Source: Ruminococcus sp. OA3 (GTDB lineage: Bacteria; Bacillota; Clostridia; Lachnospirales; Lachnospiraceae). From it: a stretch of 64,000 bases of DNA. Shown here piece after piece: positions 52,629 through 60,932 of this stretch; the stretch's first letter is position 1; each line of letters begins with the position of its first letter. The position numbers and the translations under genes are program-made. Under the pieces are notes generated by a model. The model ran no database searches and had not been told where the DNA came from. It saw only the letters and a list, made by a program, of their open reading frames with translations. The stretch covers positions 2,108,001 through 2,172,000 of the forward strand of contig NZ_JAKNTO010000001.1 in the NCBI RefSeq assembly GCF_022440845.1. Reading direction: 5' to 3'.

Positions 52629-53774
52629 ATGGCTGATTTTAAATATAAACAGGTGGCAGATAAGCTGAGGGTCTGCATTGGAGAAGGCACATTTAAACCC
52701 GGTGAGCGAATTCCCACAGAGCCTGAACTTTGTGAGCAGTTCAATGTGGGGAGACAGACACTCCGCAAGGCGGTAGCGCTGATGGAAGAGGCCGGATATC
52801 TGAGGCGGGTTCAGGGAAGTGGTACGTATGTTTGTGAACGAGAAGAATGCCCCAGTGGAGAGCTTCGGAAAGATACACCGGAATATGCGGTGAGAGTTCC
52901 GGCGGCAGAAGGGGAGAATCGTACGATTACCCTGGTGATGATGAACGGGAAGAGTTATGTCTTTTTGGATATCATGCAGGGAATATCGGAGGTTCTGACG
53001 GCGAACGGTTATATTCTGAATATTGTGATCACGGATGGTGACTATGATAAGGAGCAGCTGATCCTGGAAAATATGCTGCAGAATCCTCCGGCGGGACTGC
53101 TCTTTGAACCGGTGTGTTCGGGACTCCTTTCTGTTAATTATCCGCTCTGCAAGGAAGTGTTTTCCAGAATTCCGGCACTTATGATTCATATGGACTCCGT
53201 GCCGCAGTTCCCGTTTATAGCACTTAATGATCGGCAGGGATCCAAAATGCTTGCCAACTATTTGATTACGCTGGGTCATAAAAGAATCGGAACGGTGTAT
53301 GCGTTTGATGAATATACGGGACAGAACCGATACAGAGGATTTTTGGATGCGCTGCGGGAACATGAGTTGCGTCATATACCGGAAGATAATGTGTGGATGT
53401 TCCATGAACGGATGAACGATCTTTTTAAAGCGGACGGATGCATTGCGCTGGAGCGTATGCGTAAAGAGGTTACTGCAATCATGTGTCACGATGATCGTGT
53501 GGCAAGCAAATTGATTGGTTACCTTAAGAAAAAACAGGTTCGTGTACCGGAAGATATTTCGGTTGTCGGGTATGATAACAGTCTGTATTCCCAATTGGGT
53601 GTTGCCATTACTACGGTGACACATCCGGGAACGGAATATGGAAAGATGGCGGCGGATGCATTGCTGCAGATGATTTATTCATCGGAAAGCGTTGATTTTT
53701 CTCATTATTCTGTTGAGCCGGAGTTAGTGATTCGTGATTCTGCCGGACCGCCTCCTGCAGTATCATTGGATTAA
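52629..53774 (+). CDS. Hybrid transcription regulator: GntR DNA-binding and LacI-type effector domains
   Basis: 381-residue AraR-like regulator. Residues 1-75 are a GntR winged helix (YKQVADKLRVCIGEGTFKPGERIPTE, VGRQTLRKAVALMEEAGYLRRVQGSGTYV). Residues about 95-370 are a periplasmic-binding-protein effector domain (ITLVMMNGKSYVFLDIMQGI, LNDRQGSKMLANYLITLGHKRIGTV, ISVVGYDNS). GGGAGCAGG lies before the ATG. It follows the transport and catabolic genes on the same strand and is the natural candidate to bind the palindromes at 40601 and 44326, as a repressor released by the substrate or an intermediate. Confidence 0.9.
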   Translation: MADFKYKQVADKLRVCIGEGTFKPGERIPTEPELCEQFNVGRQTLRKAVALMEEAGYLRRVQGSGTYVCEREECPSGELRKDTPEYAVRVPAAEGENRTITLVMMNGKSYVFLDIMQGISEVLTANGYILNIVITDGDYDKEQLILENMLQNPPAGLLFEPVCSGLLSVNYPLCKEVFSRIPALMIHMDSVPQFPFIALNDRQGSKMLANYLITLGHKRIGTVYAFDEYTGQNRYRGFLDALREHELRHIPEDNVWMFHERMNDLFKADGCIALERMRKEVTAIMCHDDRVASKLIGYLKKKQVRVPEDISVVGYDNSLYSQLGVAITTVTHPGTEYGKMAADALLQMIYSSESVDFSHYSVEPELVIRDSAGPPPAVSLD

Positions 53775-53795
53775 TTATTTTTTATATCGTATAAT

Positions 53796-53865
53796 AAATG
53801 CCCGATTCTTAGGGAGGTCCGTTTCTTTTAACAACTGGTCTTCCATAAGATAAGGGCATTTTTAA
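53796..53865 (+). terminator. Terminator after the hybrid regulator
   Basis: AAATGCCC (53796-53803) pairs with GGGCATTT (53854-53861) with an inner CTTA/TAAG, followed by TTTAATT. Confidence 0.6.
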
Positions 53866-53868
53866 TTA

Positions 53869-53945
53869 AAGTATAAGACGCCGCCATCAATGATTTATGC
53901 CGATTCCTGCATTGTAAGGCGGGAAAATTATGGAGGATATATGCT
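53869..53945 (+). pseudogene. Fossil fragment of a Cro-type regulator gene
   Basis: The translation INDLCRFLHCK matches VNDLCRILHCK of the gene at 39660, and nucleotide similarity extends from AGTATAAGAC to the GGAGGATAT region, with an internal deletion and a frameshift. Similarity seems to continue to TGATAACAG at 54002, matching the sequence after the intact gene. A relative of the 35981-40313 element therefore once lay here. Confidence 0.7.
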
Positions 53946-53956
53946 CCTTGCAAATT

Positions 53957-53966
53957 AAATCGATTT
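53957..53966. promoter_or_regulatory. LacI-type operator upstream of the reductase-regulator operon
   Basis: Perfect palindrome AAATCGATTT, 66 bases before the reductase ATG. It matches the AAAACGATTT sites upstream of 56313, suggesting that the LacI regulator at 54923 controls its own operon and the next one. Confidence 0.55.
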
Positions 53967-54031
53967 ACTTCTGGAATTTTTCCGGAATATCAATTATAAT
54001 GTTGATAACAGCTGGAAAGGAAATAAGTGGC

Positions 54032-54898
54032 ATGATGAATAAGATTAGTTTTATCGGTGTTGGCATTATGGGAAAATCTATGGTAAGAAATCTCATGAAA
54101 GCAGGATATGAGCTTCATATTTATGCGAGAGTGAGGGCAAAGGCTGAAGATGTGATCCGAGAGGGGGCGGTGTTCCATGAATCAATAGCGGACTGTGTGG
54201 CTGCCGGTGAGGTTCTGATCACGATGGTGGGATTTCCGGCAGATGTGGAAGAGGTCTATTTTGAACAGGGAAATATTATGGATAGTGCGGATAAAGGAAT
54301 GTATCTGATTGATATGACGACGACAAGTCCGCTGCTGTCGGAGAAGATTTACCGTGAAGGAAAAATGCGGGGGCTTCATGTGATGGATGCACCGGTCACA
54401 GGAGGTGACAGCGGTGCGAAATCCGGTACACTGTCGATCCTTGTGGGGGGCGACAGGGAAGATTATGAGATCTGCCGTCCTGTTTTTGAAACGATGGGGA
54501 CAAATATCAATTATCAGGGACCTGCAGGGAGCGGACAACATGCAAAGATGGTGAACCAGATTATGATCGCCGGAACTATGTCAGGTATCTGTGAGGCATT
54601 CGCGTATGCCAAAAGCAGAGGTCTTGACCTCCCGGCGGTTTTGAGATCAGTGTCCTCCGGTGCGGCGGGAAGCAGTCAGCTGGATGCCTTTGGCGAGAAG
54701 ATTCTTGCGGGGGATTATGAGCCGGGATTTTATATGAAGCATTTTATCAAGGATATGAAAATTGCACTGGAGCAGGCCGAGGAGAAGGGGCTGCATCTGC
54801 AGATGCTCAGTACGGTACTTGCCAGCTATGAAACACTGCAGGAAGCTGGTTTAGGCGACCTGGGTACACAGGCGCTGATCAGGTATTATACAGAGTAA
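54032..54898 (+). CDS. GarR-like 3-hydroxyisobutyrate/tartronate semialdehyde reductase family protein
   Basis: 288-residue beta-hydroxyacid dehydrogenase. Rossmann motif FIGVGIMGKSMVRNL at the N-terminus, DAPVTGGDSGAKSGTLSILVGG with the substrate-binding region, and the catalytic lysine in GSGQHAKMVNQIMIAG. The ATG at 54032 is chosen for AAAGGA 10 bases upstream; ATG 54035 is also possible. A GarR-type enzyme reduces the tartronate semialdehyde produced by HpcH-type aldolases, and remnants of such an aldolase lie at 57041, so they may have formed one sugar-acid pathway. Confidence 0.85.
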   Translation: MMNKISFIGVGIMGKSMVRNLMKAGYELHIYARVRAKAEDVIREGAVFHESIADCVAAGEVLITMVGFPADVEEVYFEQGNIMDSADKGMYLIDMTTTSPLLSEKIYREGKMRGLHVMDAPVTGGDSGAKSGTLSILVGGDREDYEICRPVFETMGTNINYQGPAGSGQHAKMVNQIMIAGTMSGICEAFAYAKSRGLDLPAVLRSVSSGAAGSSQLDAFGEKILAGDYEPGFYMKHFIKDMKIALEQAEEKGLHLQMLSTVLASYETLQEAGLGDLGTQALIRYYTE

Positions 54899-54922
54899 AA
54901 CTTTAATAGAGGAATTAGGTGT

Positions 54923-55963
54923 ATGCCAAAGACGAAAATAACGATAAAAGATGTCGCCCGGGAAGCGGATGTGAATCCATCCGTTGTTTCTCGGGTACTC
55001 AATAAAGATTTGACGTTAAAAGTCCGGGAGGAGACGAGAGAACGGGTATGGGAAGCAGCGGCTAAGCTGAACTACCGTCCGAACAGGACGGCAAAGATGC
55101 TGCGCACAAAAAAGTCGAAGATGATTGCTGTGTTGATATCAAAATTCAGTGACCTTTATTTTACAGCCATTCTGGAAGGAATCGTATGGGTAGCAGAGGA
55201 GAGAGGATATATTATCTCTGTTTTTTCAACGGAAGAGGACAGAAAAAAAGGCAGCAAATGTATCGAAACGGTTTATGAATACGGTATGGATGGAGCGATT
55301 CTGGCTTCCTCCTACATTGGGGAAGAAACTCTGCAGCAGCTGAAATATTCCAGTGTGCCGATGGTTATGCTGCGCAGAAGTTCCAGAGAATTCGGTGTGA
55401 TGGGGATGCTGGCAGATGAACTGGCCGGCGTATCCATGGTGATGGAACATCTGATCGGACTGGGTCATCAGAAGATCGCCCATATCTCAGGCGAATTGTT
55501 TTCACGTTCAGGACTGAAACGGTTTGAAGGTTACAGAAAAGGTTTATATGAGAATGGAATTCCCTACCGGGTGGAATATGTACAGGAGTCAGATCAGACA
55601 GAGAAGGGCAGTTATGACGCGATGATGCGTCTGCTGAATCTTGAAGAACCACCCACTGCCGTGTTTGCATTTAATGATACGGTGGCGTTCGGTGCCATGA
55701 GTGCCATACGGGACAGGGGGCTTCGCATTCCGGATGATATTTCAGTGGTAGGACATGATAATACTATTCTCTCAGAACACACATATCCAAGGCTGACGAC
55801 GGTTGACAGCCGGATGAAAGATATGGGGGAACTGGCGGCAAAGATGCTGATCGATGCCATTGAGGGGAAAGAAAACGCCGGTGAACGCGGTGAGCCTGAA
55901 TGTGATATTAAGATTGAACCACGTTTTATTGTGCGTGAGAGCACGGGAAGAGTCAAAGAGTAA
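54923..55963 (+). CDS. LacI-family transcription regulator
   Basis: 346 residues. The N-terminal helix-turn-helix and hinge read TIKDVAREADVNPSVVSRVLNKD followed by LNYRPNRTAKMLRTKKS, and the effector domain has MIAVLISKFSDLYFTAILEGI, LIGLGHQKIAHISG and ISVVGHDNT. It follows the reductase by 24 bases and is presumably cotranscribed. AAAACGATTT-type sites upstream of both operons fit its expected operators. Confidence 0.93.
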   Translation: MPKTKITIKDVAREADVNPSVVSRVLNKDLTLKVREETRERVWEAAAKLNYRPNRTAKMLRTKKSKMIAVLISKFSDLYFTAILEGIVWVAEERGYIISVFSTEEDRKKGSKCIETVYEYGMDGAILASSYIGEETLQQLKYSSVPMVMLRRSSREFGVMGMLADELAGVSMVMEHLIGLGHQKIAHISGELFSRSGLKRFEGYRKGLYENGIPYRVEYVQESDQTEKGSYDAMMRLLNLEEPPTAVFAFNDTVAFGAMSAIRDRGLRIPDDISVVGHDNTILSEHTYPRLTTVDSRMKDMGELAAKMLIDAIEGKENAGERGEPECDIKIEPRFIVRESTGRVKE

Positions 55964-55975
55964 AAAGTGATTGCA

Positions 55976-56015
55976 GAGAAGCGGCGAGTCGTATGTGACT
56001 TGCCGCTTCTCCTTT
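55976..56015 (+). terminator. Terminator after the LacI regulator
   Basis: GAGAAGCGGC pairs with GCCGCTTCTC, with an inner AGTC/GACT, and is followed by CTTTTAC. Confidence 0.85.
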
Positions 56016-56071
56016 TACTTCATAGAAAATATTTTTGGAGTCCTGCCGGTGGGATTCTGTGGGTTATTAGA

Positions 56072-56291
56072 CAATCGATTTAATTTATGCAAATTCCATT
56101 AAAAAACAATGAATACCGTTGGAAATTGATATTAATGTATTGTATATCCAGTAAAAACAAGAAAAACGCTGTCGTATTTAACAAAAAAATATAATAATAA
56201 TTTGACAAATTGTAGAAAATCGATAAGTAAAACGATTTAATGTTGACTTTGCGCCGGGCCGGGGGTATTATTTGTGTAAGAAAAACGATTT
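56072..56291. promoter_or_regulatory. Array of LacI-type operators around the 56243 promoter
   Basis: CG-centred sites lie at 56073-56081 (AATCGATTT), 56218-56224 (AAATCGAT, weak), 56229-56238 and 56282-56291 (both AAAACGATTT). The last two stand 53 bases apart, about five helical turns, and bracket the promoter; the first is 157 bases from the third, about fifteen turns. The arrangement suits DNA looping by a tetrameric or paired repressor. The intergenic region 55964-56312 contains nothing else of note apart from the terminator. Confidence 0.55.
56243..56271 (+). promoter_or_regulatory. Promoter of the decayed dehydrogenase-aldolase operon
   Basis: TTGACT (56243-56248), 17-base GC-rich spacer and TATTAT (56266-56271), flanked by the LacI-type sites at 56229 and 56282. 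Confidence 0.75.
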
Positions 56292-56312
56292 AATGAAAGA
56301 AGGAGGAAAAGT

Positions 56313-57040
56313 ATGAGCCGCAAAATTGCGATGACACTGGAAGCGAGAGAGGGCTATGAGATGCTGAGACTTCAACAGCTGATTCGTGACCACGGGTTTG
56401 AGCCTGTTTTTTATGACCACCTTTCGACAGACGGGGAGGTGATTGAAAAGCTGAAAGACTGTGATGCAGTGATTGCCGGAGGAGACGAATATAACCGGCA
56501 TGTTCTGAGTGAACTGGCAAAGGCCGGGAGACTGAAGATTATCGCCAGGTTTGGTGTCGGGTTTGACAAGGTGGACCTGGAAGCTGCAAGTGAATTCGGG
56601 ATCGCCGTTACGAACACGGCGGGAACGATGTCCATGCCGGTAGCGGAACTGACGATGACGCTGATTCTGTCGACAGCCAGAAGCATAGCCTTCTGCGACA
56701 GAAAGCTGCGGGAAGACGGATGGTTTACAGGACCTGCGAAAGGCAGCCTCGATGGAAAAACGGTAGGGTTGGTAGGGTTCGGAGCTATTGCGAAGAAGCT
56801 GGCGGAATATCTCTCGGGGTTTCATTGCCGTATCCTGGCGTATGACATTTGTTTTGACAGGGAGGCGGCAGGGAAGCTGGGCGTCGAGCAGGCGACGATC
56901 GAGGAGATTGCAGCAGAATCAGACTTTGTCAGTCTGCACACGCCGAAAACGCCCGAGACCGTCGGGATGTGGAATAAACGTCTGTTAGCAATGATGAAGC
57001 CGACCGCCTTTCTGATCAATACCAGCCGCGGAGATATCGT
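56313..57040 (+). pseudogene. Truncated phosphoglycerate dehydrogenase-like gene, fused out of frame to an aldolase remnant
   Basis: The first 243 residues are a D-2-hydroxyacid dehydrogenase: catalytic-domain start, FGVGFDKVDLEAA, the Rossmann motif GLVGFGAIAKKLAEYL, and FLINTSRGDIV with the start of the second NAD region. After GDIV (near 57040) family similarity stops; the C-terminal third, with the catalytic Glu and His, is missing. The frame continues to 57239 through DNA that encodes an aldolase in another frame, giving a nonsense tail. AAGGAGGAAAAG precedes the ATG, so a product could still be made, but activity is unlikely. Confidence 0.82.
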
Positions 57041-57637
57041 AATGGCACAGCTGCCATTGTCAGAATTCCGTGGAATGATCCGGTGCTGGCAAAACCGGTA
57101 CTGGAGATGGGTGCGGACGGCATCATTTTTCCGTATGTCCGTTCCGCGGAAGATGTGCAGCGGGCGATGGAAAGCTGTATTTATCCGCCCTGCGGATGCC
57201 GCGGATTCGGTCCGATCCGCGCCAACCGGTACGGCATGATGGGAAACCAGGAATATTTTGACAGCTATATCGAAGATACATTCCGGGTCGTTCAGATTGA
57301 GCATGTGGATGCCGTCAGCTGTATCGATGAGATCCTGAAGGTAAAATATTTAAGCGGAATTGTACTGGGTCCGAATGATCTTTCAGGTTCTCTCGGAGTT
57401 CTCGGACAGACAGACCATCCGGAGGTTGTGAAGTGCTTTGACACTGTGGCGAAAGCGGCGAAGAAAGCAGGCGTTCCCTTTGGCGTATCCACCGGATACA
57501 ATGTCGGTTCCGGCGGAGGAAACCTGAAACAGTGGGTTGACCGGGGGGCTGATTATATCTTCGTGGGCTCTGATGTCTCCTATGCGATGTCGGGAGCTGC
57601 CGCTGCATACAGTGAAGTCAGTGCTCTTGTGAGATAA
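57041..57637 (+). pseudogene. 5'-truncated HpcH/HpaI-family aldolase gene
   Basis: In the frame ending at 57637, family similarity starts at NGTAAIVRIPWNDPVLAKPV (57041) and runs to the natural C-terminus: GADGIIFPYVRSAEDV, CGCRGFGPIRANRYG, VVQIEHVDAVSCIDEIL, GIVLGPNDLSGSLG and the barrel end FVGSDVS. About 65-70 N-terminal residues, with the catalytic-base region, are gone. The complete enzyme would cleave 2-keto-3-deoxy sugar acids. A GTG at 57083 could start a shorter frame but cuts into the conserved segment and has no ribosome binding site. Confidence 0.82.
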
Positions 57638-57652
57638 GTGAGGAGTTTGCAT

Positions 57653-58558
57653 ATGAAAATTGTAATTCTTGATGGATATACAGAAAATCCCGGTGACCTG
57701 TCCTGGGAGGGATTTGATGCCCTTGGGGAGCTGAGAGTGTATGACCGCACGCCATCGGGGCTGGAGGCGGAGCGAATCGGTGATGCCCAGATTATTTATA
57801 CGAATAAAACACCCGTCACCCGGGAGACGATTGATGCCTGCCCGGGTATCAGATATATCGGCGTCCTGGCAACAGGTTATAATGTGGTCGATTATGAGTA
57901 TGCCAGAGAAAAGGGCATACCGGTAACGAACATTCCGACATATGGCACAGATGCGGTGGGACAGTTTGCCATCTCGATGCTGCTGGAGATATGCCATCAT
58001 ATCGGACACCACAGCCAGGCGGTACGGGAAGGTAGATGGGAGGATTGCCCGGATTTCTGTTTCTGGGATTATCCGCTGATCGAGCTGGCGGGGAAGACCA
58101 TGGGCATCATTGGTTTTGGGCGGATCGGACAAGTGACAGGGCGGATCGCCAGGGCGCTGGGAATGAAGGTTCTGGCTTATGACAGTTTTGAGAACGAGGC
58201 AGGCCGGAAGATCGGAACGTATGTAGGATTCAATACGCTCCTGGAGTCTTCTGATGTGATATCGTTTCACTGTCCGCTGTTCCCTGAGACGAGAGAAATC
58301 ATCAACAGAGATACGATTGCCCGGATGAAAAATGGTGTGATCATCCTGAATAACAGCCGCGGTCCGCTGATCGCTGAACAGGACCTGGCAGATGCACTGA
58401 ACAGTGGGAAGGTATATGCGGCAGGTCTGGATGTTGTAAGCACAGAGCCAATACGAGGAGATAATCCGCTTCTGAAGGCAAGGAACTGTCTGATCACCCC
58501 GCATATTTCCTGGGCACCGAGAGAGCCGTCAGAGGCTGATGGACATCGCGGCTGGTAA
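57653..58558 (+). CDS. D-2-hydroxyacid dehydrogenase with a frameshifted C-terminus
   Basis: 301 residues as read. Rossmann motif IIGFGRIGQVTGRIARALG, FHCPLFPETREIIN, ILNNSRGPLIAEQDL with the catalytic Arg region and the catalytic His in TPHISWAPRE. After APRE the frame runs into PSEADGHRGW and stops. Adding two bases (AG) in the AGAGAG tract near 58522 would restore SRQRLMDIAAGNLAQFLKG, ending at 58604, which is the normal family ending. All catalytic residues are upstream of the shift, so partial function is possible. GAGGAG precedes the ATG at 57653. A sequencing error cannot be excluded. Confidence 0.82.
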   Translation: MKIVILDGYTENPGDLSWEGFDALGELRVYDRTPSGLEAERIGDAQIIYTNKTPVTRETIDACPGIRYIGVLATGYNVVDYEYAREKGIPVTNIPTYGTDAVGQFAISMLLEICHHIGHHSQAVREGRWEDCPDFCFWDYPLIELAGKTMGIIGFGRIGQVTGRIARALGMKVLAYDSFENEAGRKIGTYVGFNTLLESSDVISFHCPLFPETREIINRDTIARMKNGVIILNNSRGPLIAEQDLADALNSGKVYAAGLDVVSTEPIRGDNPLLKARNCLITPHISWAPREPSEADGHRGW

Positions 58559-58654
58559 TCTGGCTCAGTTTCTGAAGGGGACCCCTGTTAATGTAGTAAA
58601 TTGACAGGAGCACAAAGATGCAAAAGATTACATTGTGTAAGAAAGGAAAGACAG

Positions 58655-59073
58655 ATGCCAAAAAAAGATATAGAAGTGCTGCGCGGTTTGGCTGAGGAAC
58701 TGGCGGAGCTTTCCGCACTTCCGGTTCAACAGGAGAAGAAACAACAGTGGTATCACCTGAATGCCCGTAAGGTGGATAAGCCCATGTTTTTGCTGGGTGA
58801 ATTCCCCTGGAATGAAATGAACATCGACGATGAACTGACATTGCGCTGTGAGGAGCCCTTCTATCAGGACATGGAGACAACCCTGAGAAGACTCCTGTAC
58901 AGAAATAAGCATATTCAGGACGACTGGGTGTATGAACCGTTCCTCTATATTCCAAAGGTGATCCACGGGTTTCACTACGGCCTGGAGGTCGATTAAAAGA
59001 TATTTCGACTGTCTGCTATCAGCCGGGGCGTCTGACAGAGTGGTCTGCCATTATGAGAAAAGTGATCGGATGA
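58655..59073 (+). pseudogene. Remnant of a gene resembling uroporphyrinogen-decarboxylase-family proteins
   Basis: The open frame 58655-58996 (113 aa) starts well, with GAAAGGA upstream and MPKKDIEVLRGLAEELAELS. It contains WYHLNARKVDKPMFLLGEFPWNEMN and ends abruptly at HGFHYGLEVD. It resembles the N-terminal part of 400-residue UroD-family (methyltransferase-like) proteins of gut Firmicutes. In another frame, 59002-59073 encodes ISTVCYQPGRLTEWSAIMRK and a stop, which looks like the C-terminal end of such a protein. An internal deletion of several hundred bases would explain both. The family assignment is tentative. Confidence 0.5.
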
Positions 59074-59099
59074 TATGCTCATCTGTGTTTTGCATGAAT

Positions 59100-59140
59100 C
59101 CCCGCAACTGTGACTATCACAGCCGCGGGGTATTTGTTTT
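59100..59140 (+). terminator. Strong terminator after the decayed operon
   Basis: CCCCGC pairs with GCGGGG, with an inner CTGTGA/TCACAG, followed by TATTTGTTTT. Confidence 0.88.
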
Positions 59141-59149
59141 GGTTTTTAA

Positions 59150-59178
59150 TTGCGTGACAACTTAAGATAAGATATAAT
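59150..59178 (+). promoter_or_regulatory. Promoter of the two-component system
   Basis: TTGCGT (59150-59155), 17-base spacer and TATAAT (59173-59178). CTTAAGAT (59161-59168) and ATCTTAAAG (59177-59185) form an inverted repeat over the -10, a possible regulator site. Confidence 0.7.
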
Positions 59179-59213
59179 CTTAAAGTATATGCAAATACAG
59201 AGGTGACAGAAAA

Positions 59214-59900
59214 ATGGTAAAAATTTTAGTGGTTGAGGATGACCTGGCATTGAGTGCAGGGCTTTGCTTTGAATTAGATTCGAACGGTTATATGACGGCG
59301 GCTGCCTACAATTGCCGCAAGGCGCGCCTGCTGCTTGGCAGTGAACACTTTGATCTGGCAGTTCTGGATGTGAACCTTCCCGACGGCAATGGCTTTGAGC
59401 TTTGCAGGGAAATTAAGTCAGAGCTGCCGGATATGCAGGTGATCTTTCTCACGGCAAATGATCTGGAACGGGATGTTTTAAACGGGTTTGACATGGGTGC
59501 GGATGACTATATCACCAAACCATTCAATATCCAGATTTTAAAACGAAGAGTAGAAGTCGCGCTCAGACGGAGCCAAACGGCTGGAAAGAGCTCCTGTAAC
59601 CGGTATGATGATGGATACCTGCAGTTGGATTATGACTCCCTGGCGGCTGTCCGGAACGGTGATAAGCTGTCGATCACACCGAATGAATATAAGCTGCTGC
59701 GTGTGCTGACTGCCAGTTCCGGAAACATTGTGACGCGTCAGGTTCTGCTGGAGAAGCTGTGGGACTGCGAAGGCAATTACATCGATGATCATACGCTCAC
59801 TGTGACGATCAACAGGCTGCGTGCGAAAATAGAAGATGAAGCACATACCTATATCAAAACCGTGCGGGGAATGGGGTATATCTGGATGGGAGGAAAATGA
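59214..59900 (+). CDS. OmpR-family response regulator
   Basis: 228-residue regulator. Receiver domain with acidic pair EDD (residues 8-10), phosphorylated Asp52 in AVLDVNLPDG, Thr in FLTAND and Lys in YITKPFN; then a winged-helix DNA-binding domain (SITPNEYKLLRVLTASSGNIVTRQVLLEKLW, ending VRGMGYIW). It is translationally coupled to the kinase by an ATGA overlap. Next to an ABC/FtsX transporter it resembles BceR-type systems that sense cell-envelope antibiotics. Confidence 0.95.
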   Translation: MVKILVVEDDLALSAGLCFELDSNGYMTAAAYNCRKARLLLGSEHFDLAVLDVNLPDGNGFELCREIKSELPDMQVIFLTANDLERDVLNGFDMGADDYITKPFNIQILKRRVEVALRRSQTAGKSSCNRYDDGYLQLDYDSLAAVRNGDKLSITPNEYKLLRVLTASSGNIVTRQVLLEKLWDCEGNYIDDHTLTVTINRLRAKIEDEAHTYIKTVRGMGYIWMGGK

Positions 59901-60919
59901 TGAGAACACGCAGAAGAAGTATGCCCGTCAAAACACTTCTTACCATCATCAGCCTGATGCTCTGCTTATGGGGGATCATGTGGAATTACCTTCCCGCTGA
60001 AGGTGCACGGTATTTTATACCTGCATCCGGTGCCGCTGTTTTGATTCTTGCCGCTTTGTGGAACTGGGATCAGAAGAGGCAAATGTCTGATTTTGCAAAT
60101 GACATCTGCGAGACGCTTGATGCACTGATGGATGAACGTGAGCCGGAGAATTATCAGCCGTATGAAGATTCAGCGGTCTCTAAGGTGCAGGGCAAACTGT
60201 TGCAGTACTATGAAAAGATGAAAGACGGCCGGCTTCAGAGCGTGCAGGATAAACAGACGATTCAGGAACTGGTCAGTGACATCTCGCATCAGGTGAAAAC
60301 GCCCATTGCCAGTATCAGGATGTTTACCGGCATTCTGCAGCAGCACCGGCTGACAGACGAAAAACGGATGGAATTTCTGGGTATGATGGAGGGGCAGATC
60401 AATAAGCTGGAGTTTCTGATGCAGTCGCTGATTAAAATGTCCCGTCTGGAGACAGGGACATTTGTGCTGCATATGGAAGAGAAGAACCTGTACACCACAA
60501 TTGCGGAAGCCGTCGGCGCAGTCTGGGCAAAGGCTGAGCGAAAAAACATTCAGATTGACGTGGAATGTGACAGCTGTGTACTTGTGAGACATGATGAAAA
60601 ATGGACTGCCGAAGCCCTGGGAAATATTCTCGATAATGCGGTGAAGTATACCCCGCGGGGCGGGGATATCCATGTGACGGTCCGCCCTTGGCAGTTTTAC
60701 ACCCGTGTGGACATTACGGATACCGGAATGGGCATTTCAAAAGAACACTATCATGACGTATTTCAGCGTTTTTACAGAGCGCAGGAGGCCGCGCCGCAGG
60801 AGGGTGTCGGCCTGGGATTGTACCTTGCCCGTGGTATTATTACCCGGCAGAAGGGTTACATCAGCGTAACATCCTGTATCGGCAGAGGCAGCACATTTTC
60901 TGTTTATCTGCCGAGTTGA
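59897..60919 (+). CDS. Sensor histidine kinase, intramembrane-sensing type
   Basis: 340 residues. Two transmembrane segments (about 12-28 and 38-55) are separated by only some 10 residues, so there is no extracellular sensor domain, as in BceS-like kinases that read a partner transporter. The phosphoacceptor His131 is in VSDISHQVKTPIAS. The ATP domain has the N box NILDNAVKYTPRGG, G1 DTGMGIS and G2 GVGLGLYLARGI. The start overlaps the regulator stop by four bases. Confidence 0.93.
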   Translation: MMRTRRRSMPVKTLLTIISLMLCLWGIMWNYLPAEGARYFIPASGAAVLILAALWNWDQKRQMSDFANDICETLDALMDEREPENYQPYEDSAVSKVQGKLLQYYEKMKDGRLQSVQDKQTIQELVSDISHQVKTPIASIRMFTGILQQHRLTDEKRMEFLGMMEGQINKLEFLMQSLIKMSRLETGTFVLHMEEKNLYTTIAEAVGAVWAKAERKNIQIDVECDSCVLVRHDEKWTAEALGNILDNAVKYTPRGGDIHVTVRPWQFYTRVDITDTGMGISKEHYHDVFQRFYRAQEAAPQEGVGLGLYLARGIITRQKGYISVTSCIGRGSTFSVYLPS

Positions 60920-60932
60920 GGAGAAGACATCT

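Noticed and set aside
57083-57637. Intact short aldolase starting at GTG 57083
   Set aside because: Family similarity extends upstream of this codon to 57041 in the same frame, no ribosome binding site precedes it, and the N-terminal part of the barrel would be missing.
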